From Manduca sexta (taxonomy: Eukaryota; Arthropoda; Insecta; Lepidoptera; Sphingidae), in assembly GCF_014839805.1 (NCBI RefSeq), contig NC_051140.1:15831826-15895825 (forward strand): DNA of 64,000 bases. Reading direction: 5' to 3'. Below, one piece after another: positions 11,244-24,040 of this stretch (within the stretch, counting starts at the first letter, position 1; each line of letters starts with the position of its first letter). The position numbers were made by a program, and so were the translations under genes. The notes under the pieces are model-generated. The model did no database searches, was not told where the DNA came from, and saw only the letters and a program-made list of their open reading frames with translations.

Positions 11244-11483
11244 TAGTTTTCTTAAATTCAAGCAAATTCGATAATCTGAGTATATGATTTATTAACCATC
11301 TATGCAAGGAATTTGAGGTTGTTAAACAAAAATATGTATGTAATTATATCTTCCATATAAATTAGTTTTCTTAAATTAAGCAAATTCGATAATCTGGGTA
11401 TATGCTTTATTAGCCATCTATGCAAGAAATTTGAGGTTGTGAAATTAAAAAATATATATATTTATAAATCTTCCATATATACT
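11244..11483. repeat. Two-copy tandem duplication, period 119 bp
   Basis: The block starting TAGTTTTCTTAAATT at 11244 recurs at 11363 with the same order of landmarks (AAGCAAATTCGATAATCTG, TATATG.TTTATTA.CCATC, TATGCAAG.AATTTGAGG, ATCTTCCATATA). Divergence is about 10 percent, mostly substitutions plus an AT expansion in the second copy. The minus-strand open frame at 11101-11307 covers only one copy and is not supported as coding. Confidence 0.8.
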
Positions 11484-12120
11484 ATCATAATTTATAATGC
11501 TGTTTTTTTTTCGTTCGTGTTAATCTATGGGATTGCTGATCTGATTGTGAAAACTGAATTATCTCGAAAACCTGTTTAACTCAGGCAGATCAGTCATCAG
11601 GGATCAAAACCTATTGACCTATTGCCTTCCACTGTTGGACGTCGACCCTCTAATGGGCAACAATCATCCTGCTACCAGCCAACTTTTCAAGACGTCAGCC
11701 ATATATAATATGTTTAAATTACAGTTAACATTCTGCTTGCATTTAGTAAACTTAGAATACATCATATCTCGATCCGAGATGCTGTACCAATATTAATAAT
11801 AATCTACAATAATCGGTCGTGGGCGATCGCCATTGTTTACCAACCGGTCGTTGATTTGAATTTTAAACGTACGTAGGCAGATATTTACCTGACGACTGCT
11901 AGTCGTTAGTGCGGACCCGTTTATTTATATAATACCATGGTTTCTTCGAGTTAAATACCTTGGAATCTGGCTAAGTTTATCTTAGATTTGTCTTATGCTT
12001 TAATATGTACTACAAAGAATTTGGGTAATATAAAGTATTACGTGTGATGAACATTAAATTTGATTATATGATTTACATTTTATTGTCGAAAGGTAGTCAA
12101 AGGCGCAAATGATGCACTCA

Positions 12121-12440
12121 CTTTCCGCTGTGTGTATTCCATCCCATGATGTGTGGGTGTGTCTATCGCCATATCGGTCACAAACCAGTGGCGAATCGTC
12201 TATAAATCCCGATTCCTACCGACTTCCCTTTTAGGTTCATTTACGTTTGTCTTAATTTTTGTTTTGTGTTAAATTGGCCGCGATATGTTAACTAAGAATT
12301 TATTTTTGCCTCGGATTACCTTTTGATAAGCTTCACCCTTCGCCACTGGCACCAACTCCGAACTCCGGGCTGATACTGATTACAAAAACTCCATTTCACT
12401 TTGCCCGACACGGGGATGAGGACACTCAGCACTGCATTCA
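12121..12440 (-). mobile_element. SINE family 1 copy interrupted by a MITE
   Basis: Minus-strand SINE sequence (CCATCCCATGATGTG, GTCTATCGCCATATCGGTCAC) runs to 12185, is broken by a 163-bp insert, and resumes at about 12357 (CCGAACTCCGGGCTGATACTG, ATTTCACTTTGCCCGACACGGGGATGAGG). The B-box region is degraded. Removing the insert restores the family order exactly. Confidence 0.78.
12186..12348. mobile_element. hAT-type MITE nested in the SINE
   Basis: 163 bp with perfect 10-bp terminal inverted repeats, CAGTGGCGAA and TTCGCCACTG, a common hAT-type end. The flanking octamers TCACAAAC (12178-12185) and GCACCAAC (12349-12356) agree at six of eight positions, the length expected for a hAT target duplication. 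Internal sequence is AT-rich and non-coding. The host SINE must be older than this insertion. Confidence 0.8.
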
Positions 12441-15400
12441 TACCGTTATACTGTTACGCTACCAAAGTTATCTATATTATTTATTTAAGTTTCTTTTTTA
12501 TATTCTATATTATTTATTACTAATGCCTATATTCTTATGTCGTGTCGTTTTTGAGCTCTATGCTCTTAAAAGTGTAGTCACGAATCATAACTAGACTGGA
12601 TTAGTATAAATCCCATTAGTACATACGTGTCGCTAACGACTGGAAAATCAGCTTATCCGTAAAATTCCTAGGTGGGCCATAAAAGTCCCCAATTTTATGA
12701 AGCGCGTAATTAACGCCCTGCTAAGTCGTAAATCATTATCGCTTCGCAGTTTTACTGTGGGTATTAAGGTGGGTCGTTCCGACTAAGGCATAATGACATC
12801 GGGATTTCAACACAATGTTCTTTTTAAATGTTATTTTCTTTCGCTTCTAATATGCGGTATAAAAGTGCCTGTGAAAGAGAAAAAGTTTTAATTTTGTTTT
12901 ACGAATATTTTACAATTGAAAATTATCTGTCTGCACGATGTTGTAATACATAACGATTTTAATTTTGCACCTTAAGCTTCTTGAATTCAGAAATTTTAAT
13001 CATAATATTGATAAAAACCGACAAAATAAGTTCTCTTACATTAAATCAACAGTTTTGCTATTTTAAATTGTATGAAGCTAGATTTCGCAACACCAGACAC
13101 CAATATAAAAGTGTACAAAATTAAAACCCAAGAAAAAGGTTTAATCATTATGTAAACATACTTTTATTCATTGTACCAACAAACTTTTTAAAAAGAGTCC
13201 AATTACAAATACAGCTGCAACATACGTCTAGAAACGTTTCATCTAAGTAAGACGAATGAGCACGACATCGTCTTGGGGCGTCTAACAAAATAATCCATCC
13301 AGTTGCTTCAAATGAAACATTCTTGCTGGTTATATTTCATTTTATATATCACTACGGATCTCTGCTACTTTATTTGTTTGTTTTCCGTAAAAACTATTGT
13401 AACCAACCTCTCTTATTTATTTAATACTTAGTTGTATATTTTTCATGATATTTTTAATGGATTACCTTGATCTTTTGTTTTTTTACTATCTTTTCTAATT
13501 ATAGTGTAGGAGGTAGCTAAATATAACAAAAATCCATCTGTAATGTTGAGTTTCATAGTAAATACGTTCTTCATGGCTTTTTGTCATACAATGAAATGAA
13601 GATACCATTCAGTGCTCTAATAACAACATGAAAAACGTCTCTTATTTACAGACATCCAAAGTCAAACATTGTAATTTGATGAACATTTCAGTGCAAATAG
13701 TTGCTAAAATATTTTTTTTTGTCAAAATATTGTAACTACTAAAACAAATTATTTTCAAAGCTTTCAATGTTAATGGAGTTTTTAGAAAAAACATTAACGT
13801 CGAATCGTTTTAAAAATGCAAAATTTATCTAAAGTATTTAACACAGTGTTTAAATTATTCACTTAAATTACAATTTGCCGAGAAAATCAAACTTATATCT
13901 TTCTTAGAAATTCCTAAATTTGCGGCGTGCCGTAACTTTATAAAACAATTAGGGAATTATGTTTTAAGCTAATAAATCTACACTTTGAATATTACATGTA
14001 ATTAAATAACAACTATACCCAGTTGGCTTAAACTATTACAGACATGTGGCGAAGTGTGAAATGATCTATATATAATTTGCACTGCGACTGGTAACCGGCC
14101 AAAACGCATAATTTATCATTATTGTGCACTAAACTCTTTGAAGTTTTCGTTTATCAGAATAACCGGCGGTGCAAAACGGCCCAGGAAATGCTCCACTTCA
14201 CACGTGCTTGTTCGAATTATAACAAATTAACGTTTTAGTAGAGCTGTTTCCGAATCGTTTGCTTGTGGTATAATCATCCGTGATTTGAATTTAGACTAAT
14301 AAATGTACGTCGGAGTAACGACTAAAACCCCGCGGTAGCTATTATCGACACATTAGAGGCGGCTCCGAGGTACCATAAGGCATCACTTCAGATCTCTACC
14401 AGAACATCCCCTGCGGGATGCTGTGTAAGCAAACCGTCGGTGCCATCAAGTTTTCCTTGCCTCGTCAACTGAAAAATAACTATCTCTGCATTGTTTTTAT
14501 TAAAAAAAATATATATTTCCAAACAAAGCCAATTGTTTGTACATTTCGCCATATAGAAACAAATTGAATTGCCCACTTTTCCTACATTGGGTAGCAGAAT
14601 AACGATGCAATTGAGAAAACTTTTTGACCTAATTACAAGTTTTATACTATTACAGTAAATCGGTTTATATTATTATTTTTTTAATAGAATCCAGTACAAT
14701 TATAGGTTTGTTACTTTTTACACTGATAAACATGGGTACGGTGATTGAAATTTTGCGAATTAGTTATGTAATAATTATTCGAACTACTATGAACCAAAAA
14801 TCTTTCTCTGTTAGAAAGCTACTTTATTTCTATTTAATAGGTATACGGCATAATTTATATAGGTACTCCTCACCAATTTCATTATGAAGGTATTATTATT
14901 ATTATGGAACATTAAGAATTTAGTTTATTTTAAAAGAGGCACATACAATATGAACAGTAATTAGTAATTACAATATTTCGTCGCAACCATCTATTTTTAG
15001 CTTCGTTCCATCTGGTGACGAAGTATTACGGATCTTGGGACATGTGTGTATTTCATTTTGTTTTAATACAATATGTACAAGACGAATCTTTTAACATTAG
15101 TAAAATGTTTATCCGGCATACAATGCAGCTTGTGATATGTTTAACTTTGACTATGTTGTTTCTAACATAACTCGGTCGCGTTTCGTAAACAAGAGTTGTT
15201 GAGTAAAGATTATTTTTTTCGTATATTCTTTTACTCTTTTTTAATGTTTCCTATATTCATAGTGTTTTATGTATGGTCTACCTTCGTTTATTATTAAAGT
15301 TATGCTTTTTACTTAACGCCGCCGCATATAGGCACGTAACTGTATTAATGACTTTATTCATTTATTGAAAACCTTTATTGACATAATCCTAAAGGCGGTA

Positions 15401-16200
15401 GTCAATGCTATCAACCTTAAAAGGAATGTTTAAGACCTTATCATTTTGCATCAGGATTTCTTCTTATTTTTATTCTCGTTTTAAATTTCAGATCAGTGCG
15501 TACTGCGTAACTAAATAATGGTCTTTTGTTTAAGCCATCTCATCTCTCGACGATTCTTTCCAATTCTAAATCATATTTTAAGGAGCTCTTTGATTCTGAA
15601 TGCTCTTTGAGAAATTAATAATTGCGTTTTACGCTGAATCGTTGGACCTTTTTATTCGGTTTTTGTATATTATTACGTATATTTTAGATAGGTATATTCA
15701 CAGAATAGTATCATCAGCAATATTTTAAAGATTTCAAAACTTTATGAATAGCAAAATAACTGTCTTCTATCAAGAACTTTCTCTTACAATTCTATTGTTG
15801 ATCCTGAACCACAATTTCAAAGCAAATTAACAACATTTTCAATTATTAAAATCCGGCCACTAGAAGAGAGAATATTTAAAGGAAAAATATTTGTATTTCG
15901 TACTACATTTCATTTTTTGGAATGAACTCGCAGATTGAATGCCAAAAGGCGACGTCGGGGTCCTAAACAAACATTTTGAGCCCGGAAGGCACAGACCGAC
16001 ATTCCAGCATTCTTTTTGTGAAAAGTTTTTGTTGCGAATGTGGTGAGTCCGCTTGTTGGAGATAGCGGTGACGTGGACCGTGGAGTATTAGTCTACAAAT
16101 ATTCAGTTTACTTTTCTACGTCCTTGTAATTATTTTAAGTTAAATGTTTTGATATTTTACATAGATAAAGAATTTGAAGTTATTACACTATGAATTATAT
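12441..16200. other. Intronic sequence with possible regulatory patches
   Basis: No mobile element is recognised. Two patches stand out by composition. About 14040-14220 includes TGGTAACCGGCCAAAACGC and AACCGGCGGTGCAAAACGGCCC. About 15940-16085 includes GGCGACGTCGGGG, CCCGGAAGGC and GCGGTGACGTGGACCGTGG. They could be conserved non-coding elements or worn repeats. The rest is AT-rich with homopolymer tracts. Confidence 0.3.
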
Positions 16201-16211
16201 AATCTACATAA

Positions 16212-16330
16212 ATAAAAATGAATCGCCGAAATGTTTGCATAACTTCAAAACGACTGTACCCAATTAAATAAATCTTTCTTTTATGTGAGTGTCAGGTGAA
16301 GGATTGTATGAAAAAAATATTAAAAAAAAT
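16212..16330 (+). repeat. Helitron-like 5' end fragment
   Basis: TCTACATAAATAAAAATGAATCG resembles the start of the Helitron at 58193 (TCTATATATATAAAAATGAATC), followed by CAAAACGACTGTACCC and a GTGAGTGTCAGGTGAAGG block. No CTAG 3' end could be placed, so only the 5' part is claimed and the right boundary is approximate. Confidence 0.4.
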
Positions 16331-16537
16331 AATGGCAATTGTTTTTAAAAAAAATATGTGTTTTCGGGTGGGTCTCAGGATGGTTTAGATGTACTATGAT
16401 TTGCTCTCAATTGCGCTGTACTCGAGTACAGGGCCTTATCTTTATCTCTTTTTTTAGGGCAAAAGATCATTTCTTATCTTAGAGTTAACAATACTATCTG
16501 ATATTAAGAATCTATTGATAGACATAAAATATAAACA

Positions 16538-16618
16538 AATTAAGCACACTGCTTAGTGCTTATTTAATTCATACCATATAAATTAATTAAGCACACTGAT
16601 GTTTAATGCTAATTTAAT
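16538..16618. repeat. Short diverged tandem duplication
   Basis: AATTAAGCACACTG followed by TTAGTGCTTATTTAATT (16538-16568) recurs at 16585-16618 as AATTAAGCACACTG then TTTAATGCTAATTTAATT, 47 bp apart. Confidence 0.6.
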
Positions 16619-16971
16619 TAAGACCTAAACGTGAAACATAGTATAACACACTCTATTCATACTTTCATTGGTTCGCGAAAAACTTATATAGTTTATACTC
16701 CACCCTATCCACCAAGCTTATCTAAGGGTTTGAAGTTCAGTGGAGTTTGAATGGTTTCCGATTATACAGACGGCAGCATTTGCATTTGAATGTGTGGCCG
16801 TGATTTAATAATTCTACCCAGCCTCCTAGACAACGGACTTGTATTAAATTTGATTTGCGAGGCGTTTGATTACATATCTAAATAGAGATGGAAGGTATAT
16901 CAAGGAAGGTTTCTATGTTTGGTTATATGAAGTAACTTAATTAACATACACTAACGTCTTTTATCTCTAAA

Positions 16972-17132
16972 GGAGTAGGCAGATATGCAACTAACGCACC
17001 CATTTTTTAGCAAGTATATTCCGTCCCATGATATAATAGGGAGCGAGCCTGTCGACATATCGATCACATGATCGACAAACGCGGGGGTTCATATTGGTAG
17101 GAAAATACAATATTACTTTGCCCTACCCGAGA
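16972..17132 (-). repeat. SINE family 1, decayed copy
   Basis: Minus-strand fragment: GGAGTAGGCAGATATGCAACTAACGCACCC, split here as GTAGGCAGATATGCAAC and GCACCCATTTTTTAGCAAG, then TTCCGTCCCATGATATAATAGG, GCGAGCCTGTCGACATATCG, GGGTTCATATTGGTAGGAAAATAC and CTTTGCCCTACCCGAGAAC. The tail and the tRNA-like head are absent. Confidence 0.65.
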
Positions 17133-20100
17133 ACTTCATTATGTACTTTAAAATAAAATACGTACATTATAAAAGGCTATTTATATTAATTCTACCTTCT
17201 ATTGTTATTTTCATACCAATTATAGTCAGTAACAAAAATTATAACAAATACACTGGAACACAATTTACAATACGACACAAATATACCAAATTCTGTTAAG
17301 AAAAAATGTGCAGAGATAGGTTTATCTAAAGGCAAACAAAGTTAATTTGGACGCATGCATACTATCTACTTCCTTCCGGCGGAGCAACAATCAACACAAT
17401 TACTTAGATAGCTAAACTAAATTAAAAAGATAAGATAGATGGGCTTTCTTATCTGTAAATTGAATGGGGGGGGGGGGGCATCGTTAGTTAAAAAAGGCAA
17501 AGGGAAACAAATACGGGACATTCGAATACTTTAGAATTAACGTTTTTGGATGTAGAAGGTATTTCAAAGAGTTTTGATTATCTGTTTCGGTTATTAAATT
17601 TCCTTTTTTCATTACCATATTGTTTATACAGTTCTAGATTTTATGTTTGACATGAGTCTTAATAATTTAATTCTAGATTCTGCCCTTCTCCACTTCAAGG
17701 CGCGTTGAACGCTACATATATTTTCACGCAAGTCGTTTCCACCTGGTCTTGGTTGATTGGTCACCCGCTTTACGTCAAACCGACTTACTAAATTACAAGA
17801 TAATATTTATCTTCGTTCATCCTTTTCTTATTTAAACGTTCCAAAATAATACCTCTCATTATTTGTTTAACCCCATCCAAAGTTATATTAATGTTTAAAG
17901 CCACAATTTCCTCTTTCAATTTAATATATTCTTTGTTTCAATCTGGTCTACTGTTATTTTACTACGGGATGGATTATATTATTTTAATTAAAGGCCTGTT
18001 GGTGTTATTTCTCTATCTTTATTAATTTGTAATGTAGTTTGACCAAACTAACCCGTTTCAAACCATCACACCAAATGTTATTGGTTTGTTGTGTGTTGTA
18101 ATGCAAAAACTACGATGTACGATGTTGTTTTTACTTTTATGATAAAATTTTATAATATGTTGCATTTTAATTACATGGTTTTTTTTATATTCTAAGAAGA
18201 AACAATTTTATGAAGAACTTAAAATTAAGTGGGCCATTAATGGTTCCTATTATATTACATATAAATCAGTGATGATTTTGTGTCATTATCACGACCAAAC
18301 ATTTTAAATGCGATTACAATCTAAAAAATATGACGTTCGTTAGCCATGTAAATCTCACCGTGTTGAGGTAATATACAAAACATTTCTTTTTATACTGGTA
18401 ACGTTAACTTTAGAAAGCAAAAGTGGCGCCTCTTAAGCTGGTTTTGTAATTTCGTGGTCACACTTTACCTACAATGCCGTGGCGCCGCCCTGGTAGCGAT
18501 AAATAATTATAGTGGCCCTCATTGTTTACTTAGGAAGCAATAGGAATTGTCAGCTACAATAGATCTATGTGTTGATAAGATTTATTCTAATCCTCACAGT
18601 ATTGAAGGCATGAACGTCACACACAAACAAAAAATAATTTATCTGATTATAATTATTTTTGGGTTCTCTATCAGATCAATCTTAGCTTATCAGTTTATAA
18701 CCCTGGTATTGTATTCAAATGTTAAATAGTCATGTATGACTCATGCCTCATGATTCGAATTTAAATTAATGAATTATAATATACGTATTATTCATTAACG
18801 GTGTGAACAGGATTACTTCACTTCTATATTTAAAAATAACCGTTAAATATCAGCTGAAGCTGTACGGTTTTTATTCTTAGATATTATCATTTGCAAATAT
18901 AAAAACGCAATACAGGTATTCTATTTTCAAATAAAGTTTATTGTGTTTATTAGTTTAGTTTTAGTATATACGTTTATAAGTATTTTGATCATACTTAGAA
19001 AATGTAATTTAGTAAAATGGAAATAAGGTAACTACTAAAAAGTTCGAATTAATAGGTTCAGATATAAATAAATAATGTCGGATTGGCGGATTGTGTGCGG
19101 CATCAATTATGTATGGGAGCTCTGAAACACAGATAGTCTGGGTCACTATTTTTACCTCTTTAATCATTATGTATTAAGAACCTTTTTTGTACAATAAAGT
19201 CTTACATTATTCAACTGATCAAATGCAAAGGTCGCTTTACCTATTCATAATATTTTTTATCTACGATTTACAAAGAAAATCCTTGATATTCACCAAAAGA
19301 AAATTTATCAACACGAGTACGTGGAAACCATACATCAAAGCCTTTTATCTAACTTCTGTCGAACAAATTGTACGGTAGGTGGTTAGACGAACTAATTTAA
19401 TTGAATAGAAACAAGCGCTTTTGGTGGTCTGGCTTTCGAGAAGTGTTCTCAGATGTCTGGAGACTTGACGTGATCTAATTACCCGACTATCCCTACTATT
19501 CAGATACGGTGAATTTGTTGTATACGAAATAATGAGCGCGGAGTTTGTGTGTATACTAAACACTTTTGTATACATATGTATGCATTTTGGTTTTATATAT
19601 GTATAGTAGGCAATGTGAATGATTTGGAATAAATATCGCGTTGTGATATTGTTGAGTAGTACTAATACTAGTACCTTAAATCATTGTTGAGAAAAATTAC
19701 GGTTTTCTAAAGTGACTGAATTTCTGTCATGTTTGTAAGTATCCGTGATAGAATCTTTTTACTATTTATATTATAAATTATAAAACTAAAATGAAACATA
19801 TGTGTTGTGTAGTAACATAACAAGGCTCAGTTGACAACTGATTTATTTTAAAAATATTCGTATAATAACGTTCAAAACTTATGAATGTCAAAAATAATTG
19901 TTCAAACGTAATCTTATGTTAGGTAATAACAGAAGACTAATAATCAAAGCAATTTCACGTTTAAAACGTTGAACATGGACAAATATTAATTACAACGTGA
20001 CTTCGTAATCATTGCTCACGCATTTTAACTAAAATTTAAAAGACCTTGACCGTCATCGCTACAAAACGTTCGTTGTATGCTGTCCTACTTTATTTGTTTA

Positions 20101-20930
20101 TATTGCGACACGGTACAAAACGTAATGTGGAACAGATACTAGTGTACTATGAGAGTTAAGTCGTCATTCCAGATTTATAGCTAGCGTGACTTCACCCGGA
20201 TGATACAATATCGTGACTTGAATATTTACTGACAAAGTGCAAGTAAAAATATTATGGATATTGATTTTTTACGTCAATATTATTGATATCACGGAATTAT
20301 GTTTTTTTGACTTACTGATACATTTTCATTGTTTACCATGGCTGTACATCAAAGAGGTTGGAGTGTAAACTCGTTACTTTTAAATCAACAGGTAAAAGTG
20401 AATTTTTTGTTAATCAATTTTTCATTTATCTTAATTCTCTTTATAATGAGTATACTTTGAAGATTAATAAGCGTCTATAACTCCACAAACTTGAAAGTGA
20501 AAAATTCCTGAATTAAAAAGTTATTTAACTTTTCAATAATTATTTAACTGTTTCGCTTTTATATTTTATCTTCAAAGAATCCAGAGCATTAATGCATTCA
20601 CACAGGCTATATAAATCAAGAAAACATTTCGGAAATAGAAAATTCCTCAAAATCACTCTTGAACTCTTATAATTAGTTCGGGTTTTGAGATTAATTCTTA
20701 AGTGGTTTTGGTTCGGATAAAGTTTTTGAACAATTCCTTAAGGGTCGGGTTTTTCCAACTGATCGGTTCTTAGGGTCTTTGCTTCCTTTCCAAGTTACGT
20801 CATTAAATATTTGTTAAGGGTCTGGTGAAAGTTTGTTCAACTATAAAATGTTTAGGAGTCCTTGCATTGTCAAGTAACTATAAAATTATCTGTAAGCGTG
20901 TATGTACAATAGCATAATACTGTTGGTAGG
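17133..20930. other. Intronic sequence without recognised genes
   Basis: AT-rich. It contains a run of 13 G at 17466-17478, unusual in this composition and possibly a sequencing or assembly weak point. A CpG-richer patch at about 18420-18520 contains TGGCGCC twice (around 18424 and 18480) and is a weak regulatory candidate. Short open frames at 18547, 19187 and 19345 show no protein features. Confidence 0.35.
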
Positions 20931-21145
20931 TGAGATAGTGAGAGTTCGCCTGGGTAGGTACCACAGCAATGTCTATTTCTGCTGCCAATCAGCAGTGTGT
21001 AGTCATTGTTATGTTCCGGTTTAAAGTACATTGTAATTTGTAGCCAGTGTTATTACTGGACATAATAAGACTTAACATATCATGTCTTAATATGGCCAGC
21101 ACAGTGGAATACCAAATAATATTTTCCAATTCAAAGTGTTATATT
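20931..21145 (+). repeat. Interspersed repeat B, 5' and central part
   Basis: Best view of the repeat B head: GATAGTGAGAGTTCGCCTGGG, GGTACCACAGCAATGTC, TATTTCTGCTGCCAATCAGC, AGTCATTGTTATGTTCCGG, then GTAGCCAGTGTTATTACTGG, CTTAACATATCATGTCTTA and GTGGAATACCAAATAATA. The 3' part seen at 6990-7100 is missing here. Confidence 0.65.
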
Positions 21146-21149
21146 AATT

Positions 21150-22269
21150 TAAATAATAACAATTGGCCGTGTGTGTGTGTAATATACTCTATAATTTTAT
21201 TGAAACATATGTGTTGTCTTATTATCGTTTATTCTGTACTTCGCAAATCTTCTCAATATTATTTTATATCAAAACCACAATGTATATGAAATTGACTGTC
21301 TTTGAACGATAACGTGGTAAACAAAAATATCAAACGCAAACCTCAATCAAGAGAATACATCAAAACATCGAAAGTAATTTGAGATGGTGAGCGTAAAAAA
21401 TATTTCGAATAGTTCATTACTTTACCAGGCAAAGGCAGCTCATCTTGGAGCATTGCTAGTAATATCCGGTTTTATTCTTACGCCGAGAGCTATCTCCGCT
21501 TCGAGAAAAACGCAAAAGCGTTTGAAATATAAATCACGTTCAACTTTGGCAACTTTGTTTGACATTGGCAATGTTGGGAACTGTTTGTTTACGATGGTGT
21601 GATACATTCCATTACATATAATCCATCATCATGCCATTAAGAAGCCTTGACCCGATTGAGATGTTCTTTACAATCGTAAATTGTTTTTTCAGAATACGGA
21701 AACGTGTTTTGTTTGACCTCTGAGCATCTTCGAGTTTAGTGTTATTGTTTTCTTTTATGTCTGCTTTTGTCTTTGAAAATTGTGATGAGGGAATATTTTT
21801 TTTTACATGCTATCATTCGATTTCTATATTTTAATATTGTGAGAGAATTAAATAAAAAAGGACTAAAATGTCTGTCCGCAACTTTGATAATTTTGATATT
21901 TCTAATGTAATTCCGTCAGCAAGGCTGACACTTGTTTTAAAGTTTTTTATCAGTCCATTCAATTGTTTATTTGAGTTAATCAGTTAAGACACATTATATA
22001 CCTATTGTTTGAAGCTAGAATTATAATATGACTTTTTAAGTTAAGTTATAATTTTAAGTATCCGGGTACAACGTCACTATGATAACGATAAAATTTGTAA
22101 AGAAAGTTTCTTCTTCGTAAACATTCATTAAGACAGGATTTAACATTCACAAGATTATGGAAATTAGTTAGAGGAACATCAAACAAGCAAGATTCCCACG
22201 GAATCATTACGCTACTTGATTAATCATCACGTTTGGATTCTCCGCCCTATTTTTTGATCTGCCACGTCA
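21150..22269. other. Intronic sequence without recognised features
   Basis: AT-rich. An open frame of 72 codons at 21384-21602 (+) is relatively GC-balanced but has no recognisable domain and no splice context. I do not call it a gene. Confidence 0.35.
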
Positions 22270-22305
22270 TTATATCGTCGTTCTTTCAACCAAAGCCAAA
22301 GAAGC

Positions 22306-22745
22306 ATGGAAAGAAGTATTCTAAAAATACGGAAAGTTCATAAAATACGTCATACACATATAAGACACAAAACTAAAGTTATCGATGCACTCAACCATTC
22401 ACAAAAACTAAAATGGCGATGGGCTGGACACATAGCTAGATTAAACGACAAACGTTGGACTACGAAAACGACGTCGTGGCCAGGCCCATTAGGAAAAAAG
22501 AAATAGAGGAAGACCTTTGGCACGCTGGGTAGACGACATAGTAAGAATAGCTGGAGGTTCTTGGATGCAAATAGCAAATGATAGAGGACGTTGGTCGTCT
22601 CTGGAGGAGGCCTTTACCTTCGACTGAGAGGGGTTCTTGCAATACTACTTACACAAATTTAAATACAATGAATTGCAGTTCAACAAAAATAAAATAATAA
22701 TAATTATATACACATAAAATGATTATATAACACAATAAATAATGA
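22306..22745 (+). pseudogene. LINE ORF2 C-terminal fragment and 3' tail
   Basis: This is the end of a non-LTR retrotransposon reverse transcriptase ORF. The first frame encodes RSILKIRKVHKIRHTHIR, a KVIDALNHSQKLKWRWAGHI block, ARLNDKRWTTKTTSWPGP and then a stop at 22504-22506. A +1 or -1 shift there restores the family order: GRPLARWVDDIVRIAGGSW, MQIANDRGRWSSLEEAF, ending TFD and TGA at 22625-22627. The KW.WAGHIAR...RWT...W.P..G.R..GRP..RW.DDI pattern is the usual C-terminus of insect RTE-like or craccivora-type elements. An A/T-rich (ATA)n tail follows. The copy is 5'-truncated, lacking the endonuclease and polymerase core, with one frameshift, so it is dead. Confidence 0.85.
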
Positions 22746-22887
22746 ATTCCTGTGATGTTTATTTTCTGATAAAATTGTAATTATAATTAATATTTTTAAT
22801 TGTAACTTTTTTTTAGCAAGAAATAAAAGGCTTTTTTATTTTATTTTTTTTATTTTCTTTCAACCGAATTGTTTTGGAAGATATTTT

Positions 22888-23010
22888 AACCGACTTTAGA
22901 AATGAGGTTCTGTTTTCGATCCGTATGTTTGTATGTCCGCGATTTACTAAATAACTATTTATCCAACTTGGGTGGGCTTTTCGTTTAATCAAATTGTATT
23001 AATATAACAA
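22888..23010 (+). repeat. Interspersed repeat with ACCGACTT...GAGGTTCT motif, copy 1
   Basis: TTTTAACCGACTTTAGAAATGAGGTTCTGTTTTCGA-type sequence followed by TATGTTTGTATGTCCG. The order ACCGACTT, GAGGTTCT, TTCGA, TGTATGTTT recurs at 23958-24040. It is a frequent lepidopteran repeat from recollection; class not assigned and ends not defined. Confidence 0.45.
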
Positions 23011-23084
23011 AAACAAATTGAAGCTTCTTTTTCTTGGATTTGTTTTTAGTTTGACTTTTTTTTAATTGAGCTCCTCTAATCTAT

Positions 23085-23269
23085 ATTATAATATTATAAA
23101 GAAAAGGTTGTGAGTTTCTTTATTTATAGGTGTATAGAGCCGTAATTTCTGAAACTACTGAACCGATTTTGAAAATTCTTTCACTACATTACTCCTCAAT
23201 GCTACGGGCTACTTTTTATACAAGAAAAAACTGATTTACGCGGGCGGCTCCGCGAACAAAATAAGTTAG
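23085..23269 (+). repeat. Helitron-like short element
   Basis: Begins TCTATATTATAATATTATAAAG, then GGTTGTGAGTTTC, ACTACTGAACCGATTTTGAAA and near the end ACGCGGGCGGCTCCGCGAAC followed by AAGTTAGT. The order matches the other TC...CTAGT elements here, with TTAG in place of CTAG. It abuts the left target copy of the MITE at 23274. Confidence 0.5.
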
Positions 23270-23645
23270 TATACGGGCTTATTTTGACATTGCGTTACTA
23301 AATGATACCACTACTAGTCTTCACCTTTGCTGACATCGTGCCCAAAATAATCCAATAATAACGAATATTTTCACCAAACTTCCTGGTTTTAGTTTTCTGA
23401 TTTTTTGATCATTTTGTAGTTTAATGCGAAAATGGCGTGTACGTGAGGGAATTTCTGACTGGAAGTATGATGTTGCCGCTGCGACGAATTCTCTTTGGAG
23501 TAGTAGTAGTGGCATTAGGGCGCGTAAAATTAAAATTACTTTTTAGTAATACATATTTTGTTCGAAACTTATTTTTTTTTACTTTACAGCAAAAGATAAG
23601 TATGTTATTTCATTTAGTAACACAATGTCAAAATGACCCTGTATA
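23270..23645. mobile_element. MITE family C with TATA target duplication
   Basis: The element proper is 23274-23641 (368 bp), with TATA at 23270-23273 and 23642-23645. Terminal inverted repeats of about 30 bp: left CGGGCTTATTTTGACATTG then CGTTACTAAATG; right, reverse complemented, CAGGGTCATTTTGACATTG then TGTTACTAAATG. The interior is non-coding. A four-base duplication is compatible with several superfamilies (for example Chapaev-like or Sola-like) and I do not choose. Internal short open frames on both strands are incidental. Confidence 0.75.
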
Positions 23646-23957
23646 AAAATAAAAATAACTCTTACTGATGTTTCAGTTCTTTTGAGTTCTTATCTAAAAT
23701 TACACATAATGAGCGACTAACACTAGGTAAACGTAAACGGCTTCATTAAAACTTAGCAGACGGTAGACTTAACACAGGGCTCTTTTATTCCAAATTTGGC
23801 GTCTGAAATTTGAAATTAAAACTTCGAGGAAGGTAATTTGATTACATAACCGGACGTTTTTTATAAATAACAGTAGATAGTATATTATTTTTGCTTTGTC
23901 TACAACAGCCCCCTCAGAATGTCTTAAAAAACGTGACTCGTAAGTCGATGTCATGTA

Positions 23958-24040
23958 ATTTTTTACCGACTTCTAAAAAGGAGGAGGTTCTCAATTCGAC
24001 TGCATGTTTTTTTGTGTTTTAATATTTGTGATTGATCGAA
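23958..24040 (+). repeat. Interspersed repeat with ACCGACTT...GAGGTTCT motif, copy 2
   Basis: TTTTTTACCGACTTCTAAAA, AGGAGGAGGTTCTCAATTCG, ACTGCATGTTTTTTTGTG. The better preserved of the two copies. Confidence 0.5.

Noticed and set aside
17466..17478. G13 run as a possible G-quadruplex
   Set aside because: A single homopolymer without separated G tracts; more likely a slippage-prone run.
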